Shown here: positions 1-11,128 of the stretch, in pieces
How the letters are laid out: each line of letters begins with the position of its first letter
How positions within the stretch are numbered: the stretch's first letter is position 1
Source of the DNA: Ianthella basta
Lineage: Eukaryota; Porifera; Demospongiae; Verongiida; Ianthellidae
DNA: 64,000 bases
Assembly (NCBI GenBank): GCA_964019415.1
Contig: OZ025877.1
Span: forward strand, 2,341,767-2,405,766
Direction: 5' to 3'
Notes under the pieces: generated by a model
What the model was told of the DNA's origin: nothing
Seen by the model: the letters and a program-made list of their open reading frames with translations, nothing else
Databases searched by the model: none
Program-made: the position numbers and the translations under genes

Positions 1-305
1 GAGATAACGATTTCTTGTTCAGTCCATTGCCTGGCCTACTCTCCTCCATACTTTTGCAAACATTCCGGAGCCTACTGTGACGTCACGACATTTTAGCATT
101 GTTAGGACCGGAAAACCAAAAAAAAACACGCATAATTGGTCTTTTTGCAACTTTGCACCCTCGTAACTCCCCCATCGTAATGCAAAGGACACTGAAATAG
201 GTATCATTGAAGATGTTTCACAAAGCACTATCAATATGAAAATTTTAAAAACTGTGACAGTGGACCTTTAAGGTTGTGTTGGGAAGATGTACGTTATTTG
301 CTGTG

Positions 306-566
306 TGCAGTTATGTGATCAATGGAGAATCATGAGCATATCACAGCAGTGAGGGGAGGGGCTCCTGTAGTTTGAAGACATAATAGGTATCATGTCCAAT
401 TGTAGACATGAATAGGGCCGTTACTGTCCATAGACCTTTGAAATGGCCCCTATTCATGTCTACGATTGGACATGATAACTATTAGGTCTTCAGACCACAG
501 GAGCCACTTCCATCAAGCTCCTCACTGCTATGATCTGCTCATGCTTCTCCATTGATCACATAAGGG
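306..566. repeat. Fold-back MITE upstream of GTPase A
   Basis: Two arms of about 115-120 bp (roughly 306-418 and 444-566) are near-perfect reverse complements, both carrying TCATGTCCAAT, GACATGAATAGG and TGATCAATGGAGAA blocks, around a loop of about 25 bp. There is no coding capacity. It probably lies in the intron before the GTPase exon that starts at 970. Confidence 0.8.
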
Positions 567-969
567 TGTGTTCTTACTTATATACTGATAGGTGATCATG
601 AATACAGCACCTTGATGAGAATTAACCATACATGATACGTTGTCTACATGAGGCATTTGGTAGAATGTGTCTAAGATAGAGCAACAATGATTGTAAAGTT
701 GCAAGGTGAACCTGAAATCATTGAAAGTTGGCAGATGGCTAAAAGGTATGACTGGTCCTCCACCTCTCCCCTGCCACACAACCGACACACCCTTTCCCTG
801 TATGGGATGAGCAAATTCTGCCCAGTTTCCACTGCCAATTAGAGCAGCCCATATGCAGGCCAGCCATCACCCTCCTTCCCCCAACTGTTCTAATATTAAT
901 ATTAAACACATACCTCTCTATTTGTGGGGTATCTTTCATTGTTCACTATCTCTCTGTTTTCTGTTTCAG

Positions 970-2751
970 GATTCTCAGACAAAGCCCAAAGGACAAGGAC
1001 AACACCGTACAATTCCTAAATCAGAGGAGCCTCCTTTGCAACCCGAGCGCCTAGCCTTACAGGTAAAGGAAACGTCAGTTTGCATTATTGAAAGTTTCAG
1101 CCAGAGTATTTATGAACTGGAATTGACGCCGGTCATGGCTGACAAAGCAAAAGGTGTTGCCAAATACCAATTTGGCAAACCATGTCCTGGCTCAAAGGAA
1201 TATGTTGTGATGCTGGTTGGTGCAACTGGGGCAGGTAAAACTACCCTGATCAATGGGGTTGCCAATTACATCCTTGGGGTTGAGTGGGAGGATAACTTTC
1301 GCTTCAAACTCATTACAGAAGAAGGGAGTGGCAATCAGGCAGAGAGCCAAACCACATGCATCACAGCCTACACCATCCACAAGCAAGAAGGTTCCCGATT
1401 TCACCACACTCTAACCATTGTAGACACCCCAGGATTTGGAGACACTAAAGGATTAGAGTTTGACAAGCGTCTTGTTGCACAAATAAAGCATTTCTTCTCT
1501 ATAAAGGGAAAGAAAGGCATTGACCACATCCACGGCATTGGATTTGTCGCTCAGGCATCCTTAGCAAGATTGACACCACCACAGAGGTATGTGTTTGACT
1601 CCATCCTATCCATTTATGGGAAGGACATTGGCAGCAATATTCTGCTGATGACCACATTTGCTGATGGCAAAACACAGCCTGTGCTTGCAGCTGTGAAGGC
1701 TGCTCGAATAGGCTTTCACAGAAGCTTCAAATTCAATAACTCTGCTATTTTTACAGATGAGGTTAGCGATGAAGAAGGACCGAGCTTTGAGCAGATGTTT
1801 TGGAAGATGGGCATGGCGAGCTTTGATAGGTTCTTCACAGAGCTTGTCAAGATGCCGGTCAAAAGTCTGGTACTCACCAAGGAGGTGTTGGAGGAACGGG
1901 AAAACTTGGAATCTATCATGAAAAGCCTTCCACAACAAATACAAGGAATACTGGGTAAAATCAATTCCCTGAGGGCAGAAGAAAGGGCAATTGAGCAGCA
2001 TGAAGCTGACATCAAAGCAAACAGAAATTTCACTTTCACAGTCAAAGAACCCAGAATGGAGCAGGTTAATATTGCAGGTACTGGTCGCTATGTTACCAAC
2101 TGCATGAAGTGCAATTTTACATGTCATGATGACTGTGTTTTTGCAGATGATGAAGATAAACAAAGATGTATTGCAATGCAGGGGACAGACAACTGTACAG
2201 TGTGTCCAGGAAAATGTTTCTGGAGGAACCATAAGAATAATGACTTCTATTATGAGGTGCATGAGGTGCCTGTGAGAAAAACCTACGATGACATTAAGCA
2301 GCGATATGAAAAGGCATTGAATGGCAAAACATCCAAGGAGAATATTGTAAACATGATCAGAAAGGATGTAGTATCAATGTACAGAGAAGTCTCAGTCATG
2401 ATTCGTAGAGCACAGCGGATCTTACAGCGTCTGGACGAGATTGCTCTTCATCCAAATCCCCTTAGTGAGGTGGCATACATTGATTTGCTTATCCAGTCTG
2501 AAATGGTACAAGGTAAGGAAGGGTACCTGGGCCGAATCAGAGTGCTCAAAGATGTTCGAAGTCAGGCTGTACTATTGGCAGATGTTAAGGATGACAAGAT
2601 CTTTGAGGATGAAGTTTTACAACAAGCAAAGACTTTAGTTGAACGGGAAGCTAGTGAGAAGTTTGCAGATGAGGCTGATCATGAAGGAGGCAAGACAGGT
2701 TTCGTTGCCACGCTGGCATCAATGTGGAACTCACTCCTTTCTCATAATTGA
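970..2751 (+). CDS. P-loop GTPase A, Cys-rich module (3' exon, 5' end missing)
   Basis: A 593-codon terminal exon. A TTCTGTTTCAG acceptor ends at 969 and the frame stays open from there. The nearest upstream ATG (853) lies in intron-like sequence, so the true start, perhaps a SAM exon as in copies C-E, is left of the window or lost. Exon residues: P-loop GATGAGKT at 84-91; DTPGFGDT at about 152; TFAD (229-232) where classical GTPases have N/TKxD; FNNSA as the likely G5; a Cys/His module at about 378-421 (C-x2-C-x3-C-x3-C, then C, C-x2-C-x3-C-x4-H); a helical, coiled-coil-like tail to about 560. Overall this resembles AIG1/GIMAP- and septin-like TRAFAC GTPases of invertebrates and fish. It should bind and hydrolyse GTP; oligomerisation through the tail and metal binding by the cysteines are inferred. 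A polyadenylation signal follows at 3043. Confidence 0.85.
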   Translation, partial: DSQTKPKGQGQHRTIPKSEEPPLQPERLALQVKETSVCIIESFSQSIYELELTPVMADKAKGVAKYQFGKPCPGSKEYVVMLVGATGAGKTTLINGVANYILGVEWEDNFRFKLITEEGSGNQAESQTTCITAYTIHKQEGSRFHHTLTIVDTPGFGDTKGLEFDKRLVAQIKHFFSIKGKKGIDHIHGIGFVAQASLARLTPPQRYVFDSILSIYGKDIGSNILLMTTFADGKTQPVLAAVKAARIGFHRSFKFNNSAIFTDEVSDEEGPSFEQMFWKMGMASFDRFFTELVKMPVKSLVLTKEVLEERENLESIMKSLPQQIQGILGKINSLRAEERAIEQHEADIKANRNFTFTVKEPRMEQVNIAGTGRYVTNCMKCNFTCHDDCVFADDEDKQRCIAMQGTDNCTVCPGKCFWRNHKNNDFYYEVHEVPVRKTYDDIKQRYEKALNGKTSKENIVNMIRKDVVSMYREVSVMIRRAQRILQRLDEIALHPNPLSEVAYIDLLIQSEMVQGKEGYLGRIRVLKDVRSQAVLLADVKDDKIFEDEVLQQAKTLVEREASEKFADEADHEGGKTGFVATLASMWNSLLSHN

Positions 2752-3042
2752 ACAATATCTTCGGAATGCAAGCACATTGATAAACATAAGCATTACACAG
2801 ACGTATATACACAAATGTGGTTGTTGAACTTTTGTATAGGTAGACTGACAACTTTGTCTATACCAAGCACTGCATTTGGTTGCTGTAGTTAAATTCGGAT
2901 CAATGTATACATTATTGCTCTACATAACAATAATCTATTAGCTGTATCAGTAGAGTTACTGTGTAGTTAGCCATAAATTGTCTGATTTTGCTAAATAACC
3001 AATAATTAGTGGGTTCAACTTCATAAATACCAATCAAAAGCT

Positions 3043-3048
3043 AATAAA
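3043..3048 (+). terminator. AATAAA polyadenylation signal of GTPase A
   Basis: An AATAAA hexamer about 290 bases after the stop codon of GTPase A, in AT-rich 3' sequence. It is the first canonical signal after the gene. Confidence 0.5.
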
Positions 3049-4137
3049 ACTCATACAAGAAGTAAAGACTAAATTAATAGTGTAAATCATTTCATTCAAT
3101 ACAAAATTACAGTATTGTCATACTTCAGTGCAGTTATATATATACAGTATGCAATTACTCCCAAAAGGAATCCAGTTCACTGCTCCAGGCCTGCGGCAAC
3201 CTGAGTTTTCAAAAAACCTTGAAACCCAGGATGCACACGTCCAAAAACCAACAATACTGAAAATGTTTACTTTACCGGCTAGCTTTACATTCATATATAA
3301 TCCCTTCACCCGCATGCAATTTCCTATCCATATGGAAACCATACATTGGCCAATGCTATACCATTCATGCACAGACAAGAATACGGTTTAGAAAAGGGGG
3401 TTACATTTAGGGAAGAAATGTCGAAGATAATTTTCTAGGAAATGATGTCACAACAAAATGGCAGATGGGGCAAACGGTCGTGATTGATACCTTCGTATGG
3501 ATGGACAAAGAGTGAATAAGCAAACAGGCCCTGGGGGAGGCAGGGTGGACACTCAAAAGTTCATTGGCACTTTGGAGATGCTTTGATTGGCCCTCCAACC
3601 ATTAGATGAGTTGAATGTGCACTCCATTAGGTCTATGCATTTCAACAATGTGTACCTGCGAATGGATGGACGTGATGTAACTTTCAATCAATCACCTGGT
3701 AGAGGAGTAGTTCACTGTCAGCCTTCAAGATTGGGTAACAACATTAGTGCATCAACAGTTCATCGCATAAGCATTGCATAAGCAAGCACAAAAGCCAGTC
3801 AACTAACTACACAGATTAGTGAGTTAATTAATAGTCCATGGAACCTAGCATCACACTATGACATAATTATATAATCAGCGTTATCTGTAGTGAAAATTAT
3901 ATTAACTCTCTAGGAATTTATCCAAGAGTATTGAAATTGAATACATTATTCAATGTATGCATCTGAATGTACAGCAAGTGTCACGCATATCACACTTGTT
4001 ACCTTGGAATCACCTTGGCATTACTATATACACAGTTTGATGTACGTTTGCATGGGCATGCAAGAATAAAGGGTGACCTGAGTAGCGCTCACTTTACAGT
4101 GAAGCTATACTGTATATCATTGCTGCATACAGATGTA
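3049..4137. other. Intergenic, one fascin-like fragment
   Basis: Apart from the short open segment at 3587-3781, listed separately, no gene or structured repeat is visible. Confidence 0.5.
3601..3781 (+). pseudogene. Possible fascin-like beta-trefoil fragment
   Basis: An open segment of about 60 codons following a CCAACCATTAG acceptor-like site contains NNVYLRMDGRDVT and PGRGVVHCQ. These resemble a repeat seen in fascin-like or agglutinin-type beta-trefoil proteins (NVYLRMDGsGVT...GGGxVNCQ). The match fades after HCQ and no neighbouring exon is visible. It could be a lone exon, a decayed fragment or chance similarity. Confidence 0.3.
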
Positions 4138-4440
4138 TGGGACAAAAATACAATAAAAGACTTGGCTAGACTGCTCCCTGAGAGGTCTCTGCACCTACAT
4201 AGATGCAGTACACATCCACCATAGTGGCATAAAAGAGCTGTCTGGTCCCACAAAGGGCGCAACTAAGGCAGCATGCCGTCTGGTTCCCGAAGGGTGCAAC
4301 GAGGGCAAAGAAAGGCTAAGTCCGTCTAGTGAGAATGGTACTTCGTGGGACCAGACAGCTCTTTTACACCACTACGATGGACGTGTTCTGCCTCACAGGG
4401 AGTAGCCTAGCCAAATCTTTTACTGCTTTTTTGTTCACCC
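4138..4440. repeat. Fold-back element with about 100-bp terminal inverted repeats
   Basis: Left arm (about 4141-4258) and right arm (about 4344-4440) match in reverse complement. Shared blocks are AAAAGAGCTGTCTGGTCCCAC, GGCTAGACTGCTCCCTG (right copy GGCTAGGCTACTCCCTG) and an outer AAAAGAYTTGGCTAG. The centre holds unrelated sequence with short GGTCCC- and GGTTCC-type blocks. Non-autonomous, MITE-like. Confidence 0.75.
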
Positions 4441-4764
4441 CTGCATGAATCTTCCTCTGTATTTTGAGCAACGCAATTTAACATAATCAGCGTTTTGGGG
4501 GTTGCCGGCCAATCACGTACAAGTGATTGATTGCAATTGGTGACGTCTAGATGCTGTTCTTAAAATGCAAATGTCACCGTCTGTGACTGCAGCATGCAGA
4601 TGCAACAAAAATACACTTTGACATCAAAACCGGCATTGGTGTTGGCGTGTACATTTGATACACGGCATACTACACATCCGCTAATAACAGCGCGATGCAA
4701 GAAGTGTGATGGTCTCTTCAGTGTGATGGTGAAGTGAGGGTCTAGCCGGCTAGACAACAGCACC

Positions 4765-6420
<1,656 letters not shown>

Positions 6421-7071
6421 CTACACATAAAGGAGGAAAGAAACACATAGAGAGCAGCTTACATTAAAATGAGATTCGTAGCACCAGGTATCATGCAGGG
6501 AATCTATTTTTATCTGGGAACGCCTTTAGCCCAAAGGGCTACTATTTTAGGCACCTAGCTATAGAACAGTTACCCAGCTGGGCCCATAAGTGACGTCCAC
6601 TATTACTGTACGTATGTGATCACATGACAGCATAAATCAAGTACACCAGATTCTGGCAGAAGAAGAGAGCGGTGTAAACCTAACTACTGATGAAGGGCAG
6701 TTACTTCACAGCACATGACATGAGACAGGCCAACGCTGCCAACACTGGCACTATGGTGGAAGGCCATATCACATGCTGGTTGTGGGATGGACTTTAACAT
6801 AGGCAGACAATGTATGAAATTTATTTTTAACAGAATTACCAATAATCCACTGCATTTTGTACATACTAAAACATGATATGAAAACATTTCATAATTATCA
6901 GTTGTTAGTCCTATGTACTTAGCATAGTTTCCTAAGTATAGCTACATGTGACCATATATCCTGCACTTTATTGTGCACACTACACATGTACAGTATAAAG
7001 TATGCATGATTGCATATGCATGCGTGTGTATGTTGCTGGTAGTTATAATACATGGTGTTACGGTAGACCAA

Positions 7072-7890
7072 TCACTCCACTGTCGGCTTCATGGTGACAA
7101 CGCAGTCAGCTGGGTAAGCACTTGGCAGAAAGGCAAGTTCATCGCTCTTGGAGGTGCGCTTCCTGGTCCAGGTGCAAGTAGTCGCAAGCACAGCCAGGAA
7201 CACCATCATATGGTTAACAGCGTACTCCCTCCCAGCACACATGTGAGAACCAGTGCCAAACACCAGGAAATTCTTGACATACTTTACATCTTCTGACAGT
7301 TCGGGACCCATTTGATCAGGATTAAATTTGTCTGGCTCGGAGTAGCCTTCCCTGCATGAAGAGATGATGGATGAGAAGATGACTATGCTGTTTAAGCTAC
7401 ACAATTTGCTAGAAATCACGTTTGGGAATACCATATTCACTAGGGAATACTGTACGAACCCCAAATACTAGGATTGGAGTTCCAGGGAGAACTGAAATCC
7501 TGTTACACCAGATTCACTGTGACACCGGACGCGGTATATGCCTTCCACACTCCACTGCCAAGGAGGTTAATGGGAAGAGAGGTAAAGGCCTCACCCATAA
7601 TACACATTAGCTCTGACAAGTGATCAGGATTTTCAAGATAGGGACCAAGAAAAACAGTTTGAGAGCTGTGCAAGTTGAGGTGCCGCAAACGTGTCCTCAT
7701 CTCAACATTGTCTTGTCCTTCAGTAAGCCACTTTCCCACAAAGTCGCGGATAACCCTTTCCTGCACACTGATGTACAGACCCAAAGCCTTCCGAGTGAAT
7801 AGGTTAATAAAAGACTTATACGAAGGGCCTTGTGTTTCTCCCCAATCATGTACATCACACACTCATCTCCAAACATAGTATTTGTGTATA
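7072..7890 (-). pseudogene. CYP710/CYP61-like cytochrome P450 remnant (sterol C-22 desaturase family)
   Basis: Two minus-strand pieces survive. Piece 1 (about 7890-7510) reads NTMFGDECVMYMIGEKHKAL, then after a frameshift near 7816 FTRKALGLYISVQERVI and HLNLHSSQTVFLGPYL. Piece 2 (exon 7351-7072, acceptor TTCATGCAG) has FLVFGTGSHMCAG with the haem-ligand cysteine, then YAVNHMMVFLA and a stop. The spacing and the NH-x3-F motif after the haem loop point to the CYP710/CYP61 group, ER haem enzymes that add the C-22 double bond to sterols. About 250 residues (I helix, ExxR) are missing: piece 1 ends at a transposon terminus (7425-7508) and the haem exon follows 160 bp later. Its other side abuts a retroelement tail (7890-7985). 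Frameshift, internal loss and truncation make it a pseudogene here. Confidence 0.75.
7425..7508 (-). mobile_element. Fragment of the GTGTAACAGGAT-terminus element
   Basis: The segment ending GGAGTTCCAGGGAGAACTGAAATCCTGTTACACC closely matches the terminus at 57657-57733 (GGAGTTCCGGGGGACTG...GAACTGAAATCCTGTTACACC). The terminus sits exactly where P450 homology stops. Confidence 0.7.
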
Positions 7891-7985
7891 TCAATCAATC
7901 AATCAATCAATCAATCATTATTAAAGTGCACCCTGCCCATGGCCATTGGCACTAGGGCACAGATTGGCCCCATGCGGCACTTACA
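7888..7985 (-). mobile_element. 3' tail of a LINE/SINE, (TTGA)n-ended
   Basis: Read on the minus strand: GGGCCAATCTGTGCCCTAGTGCC...GTGCACT, then (ATTG)n. It matches the 3' end of the LINE at 10318-10385 (GGGCCAGCCTGGGCCCTAGTGC...GCACTCAAATATTGATTG). It directly abuts the truncated P450 exon. Confidence 0.7.
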
Positions 7986-8433
7986 CATAACAGACAAAAT
8001 GAATATTCATGAACCTGCAATAGGGTTACCCAAACCTTGCATGCCACATACATATAATGATAGATAGCAGTTCATAGTTGTGACATGCAGCAGATAGCAG
8101 GGACACAGTATAATATTATGTAATATAGTTTCCTTGTAACAGTTCTTAGTACAGGGAAACTATATTAATTATGTAACTTCCCCTACTCCCTTACTTAGGA
8201 CTTAAGACTTGAGGGACTGGATAGGTGGCTGCATGCTGCCAGCATGCAGCTATATGGCTCAGCTAATTTAAAGGCTTGGCTACAGATCTGGTGCCCATGC
8301 ACTGACTACAGTTTGGTTGGCTGTCGCTTTTCTATTCCCCTCTGTCCTTACCATGTGCAGTTCTCCACCTTGTCTTTCACTGTTTCAACATCACCATCAC
8401 AATCAGACCAGGCAACTTTAATAGCAAAAATAT
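7986..8433. other. No gene seen
   Basis: AT-rich sequence with a short ATATTATGTAATATAG/AACTATATTAATTATGTAA near-palindrome at about 8110-8180. Part of it may be the 5' side of the adjoining LINE, whose left boundary I cannot fix. Confidence 0.4.
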
Positions 8434-10203
8434 GTGTGGAAGGAGAGCTTGGTTGTACCAGTTCCAAAGAAGTCCCCTATGGGTATCTGTGAAACTACCA
8501 ATTTCCGAGGCATTGCCCTCACTTCTACAGTGAGTAAAGTCATGTGTACAGTTTTGAACAACCGGTTGTCATGTGTTGCAGAAGATGAAGGGTTAATTGC
8601 TGAGGAACAGGCAGGTTTCAGGAAGCATAGAGGGTGCAGGGACCAGGTGCTAGCGCTACTGTTATTGAGTCAGATGGAAGTGGCAAATAAGGCAGAAGGG
8701 ATGATGGTGGCTTTTATTGATTTCTCAAAAGCATACGACAGGGTGGATAGGGGACAGCTATGGAGGTGTCTTGAGGGTCTTGGTATCGGTGGTAGCTTCT
8801 TGCAGTTTTTGAAAGCTCTCTACAACGGTACCTCATGTCGTGTGAAAGTCGACAACAAACAGAGTGACGAGTTCTCAGTGATCAGTGGGCTTAGACAGGG
8901 ATGTGTCCTGTCACCTCTGCTATTCTCATTATACATCAATGCCCTAGTAGACACCTTGAAGAAACTTGACTGTGGTATCCAATGTGGAAATGATATCATC
9001 CCAGGTCTGCTTTTTGCGGATGACACAGCATTGCTGGCACCGGATGAGGAAGGTCTTATAAGGAGTCTGAATTGCATGGTACAGTGGTGTGCTGAGTGGG
9101 GAGTGAAGATTAATGTGGCCAAATGTGGAATTATGCATGTGAGGAAGAAGACTGTGAAGAGGTCAAATTTGAAACTTGTAATTGATGGTGAAGAAGTTCC
9201 TGTGGTGAGCAGCTACAAGTACCTGGGATGTATAGTGGATGAGTTCTTAGAAATGAAGGAGACGATTGAGGATAAAGCAATGGCAGGGAAGAAGGCATTA
9301 GGGGCATGGTTTCAGAGATGTACAGCAGAGTTGGGAGACATTGGTATTGGGACATTTAGGAAATTGATGACTTCACTATTGGACTCCACCATGTTGTATG
9401 GAGCTGAGGTTTGGGGTTGTTGTCGGAACTTACAATCAGTACAACAAGTGCAATTGAGAGCAGCCCGTTTATTCTTTGGAGTTGGGACTCTCCACCCCTG
9501 AACATCACTGCTGCTGGAGCTAGGAGACCTCCCAGTGGTATGGCTGGCGAGGATAAGATGTATGGTTTTTTGGCTCAAGATTTTGACTAGTGCAGCATAT
9601 GATGGAAGGTTGCTGAAAAGAGTGTCTGTCGAGGCTATAAGACTCAACAAGGGTACATGGATAAAGAAAATGACTGCCTGCTGTAACGATTTTGGTTGGC
9701 AAGATGTGGGAGTGGAGCAGGTTAAAGATATGTCAGAGAATGAGTTGAAGAGAAAGTTGGAGAGTGTGGCATGGAGGAGAGTAAGAAAAGAATGGAGTCA
9801 GGAATTAGAGAACAAACCAAAGCTGTCGATGCTGAAGAAGATTGTGGAGTATGAAGAAGAATCTAGTTGTGCAAATGTGAAGATGAAAAGTGAGAGGAGG
9901 GTCTTGATCAAGCTGAGGGGAGGTACTGCACCGTTTCAAATGGAGACGGGCAGATGGCATGGATTGAAGAGGGAGGAAAGAGTATGCAAAGAGTGCGACA
10001 GTGGAGAGGTGGAAGATGTGGTCCATTGGCTGATCAGGTGCCCAGCCTGGATTGGACATCGTGAGGCACTTTTGAAACAATGTCATGATCATTCCTCCAA
10101 TTCTGATGAAGATACCACAGCAAGACTCCTGTGCCTGGCTTGCCACAACCACAAGATAGCAGCAGATATCCACACCATGTGGAAGGCTCGTTTTGGCACA
10201 TAG
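8434..10203 (+). pseudogene. Non-LTR retrotransposon reverse transcriptase, one nonsense codon
   Basis: One continuous frame apart from a TGA at 9499-9501; the same frame resumes and runs to 10203. RT landmarks: AFIDFSKAYDRVDR (first catalytic Asp), GLRQGCVLSPLLF and LLFADDTALLAPDEE (the FADD box), then the thumb (SYKYLGCIVDE). The end has CKECDSGEVEDVVHWLIRCP, a Cys-rich tail typical of LINE ORF2 proteins. The apurinic endonuclease domain is absent, so the copy is 5' truncated, the usual result of target-primed reverse transcription. The clade (CR1/L2/Jockey-like) is not resolved by eye. Dead because of truncation and stop; it no longer encodes a full protein. Confidence 0.85.
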
Positions 10204-10388
10204 GGCCAGAATGAATTCCTTATACCCTGCAGGCCCTTAACTGATTTGTATATTGTATATGTGAAGGACATCATCTAAACAGTTTTATGTAAATGTTTGT
10301 ATATATAGTGCTGCTTTGGGCCAGCCTGGGCCCTAGTGCTGTATGGCATGATGCACTCAAATATTGATTGATTGATTGATTGATTGTA
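8434..10388 (+). mobile_element. 5'-truncated LINE with (TTGA)n tail
   Basis: The RT ORF is followed by a 180-bp 3' UTR (CCCTGCAGGCCCTTAACTG, GGGCCAGCCTGGGCCCTAGTG) ending in ATTGATTGATTGATTGATTG at about 10368-10386. Other 3' ends of the family occur at 7888-7985 and 52487-52700, both on the minus strand. Confidence 0.85.
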
Positions 10389-11000
10389 TAGCTACATACA
10401 TAATAGCCAAACTTTGAATAGGCCACTAATATCAGCTCACCACATTAGCATTACACTTGCTTAGTTACACTTGCAATTCAGCAATAGTACTTGCACACCA
10501 CGTGCAAATATGAATTAGCCAACTAGTTACTAGTGCAAGTGTCAGTGACAGAATCAGCTCCACAAAGTGAAACAGCTATTAACTCACAGGAATCACTTTG
10601 CATTGTGATCCATGCATGTACGATGTCGTGTTAACCTCATCAGAATGTGCATAGAATGTGCATATAATTTGATTGTTTAATTCATCATTAATGTTCAATT
10701 ACATCATTAATTTTTATATTAGAATTTTCTTATTAATCATTCATTAATTTAAATTCATGCACATGATATGCTATGACTGAAACAGATGCATCATCTCTTT
10801 CTCCACCTTTTGCCCCTGTAAATACCATTACCATTACCCCTGTCTAAGACGGTATTAAAGGCACAATTATACTCAAAAGCACCTCATCAGTATGCTAGTC
10901 TGTCTTGTATCTTAATCAAGGATACACAGCAAGAGTATCTCCTCTTCAGATCTTGCATCTCCAACTTCTGACCTCCTTAGGGAATTCCCACCGATTTGAA
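10389..11000. other. Intergenic, AT-rich
   Basis: No ORF or strong repeat. There are short TTAATCATTCATTAATTTAAATTCA-type AT-rich stretches. Composition shifts to CpG-rich near 10990, where the promoter of GTPase B appears to begin. Confidence 0.5.
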
Positions 11001-11128
11001 TTTCCCTCTTCACCGCGCGGGGCGTGGTCTATCCAATCGCGCTCTCTAGCTGGTCGCTCGACAATTTAAAGATCTGTGCAAAGCGTCCCCAATTGTACTA
11101 AATACCCGAGTTCCTGCAATAGGTCGTG
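11001..11128 (+). promoter_or_regulatory. Likely promoter and 5' UTR of GTPase B
   Basis: A CpG-rich segment with GGGGCGTGGTC (GC/CACC box-like) at about 11018 and a CCAAT box (ATCCAATCGCGC) at about 11033. Two weak TATA-like sequences follow: AATTTAAAG at about 11062 and TAAATA at about 11098. The ATG is at 11129. The layout suggests a single-exon gene driven from this segment. Confidence 0.45.

Noticed and set aside
1606..2262. 218-codon minus-strand frame inside GTPase A
   Set aside because: Antisense shadow of a well-supported conserved gene; no domain of its own.
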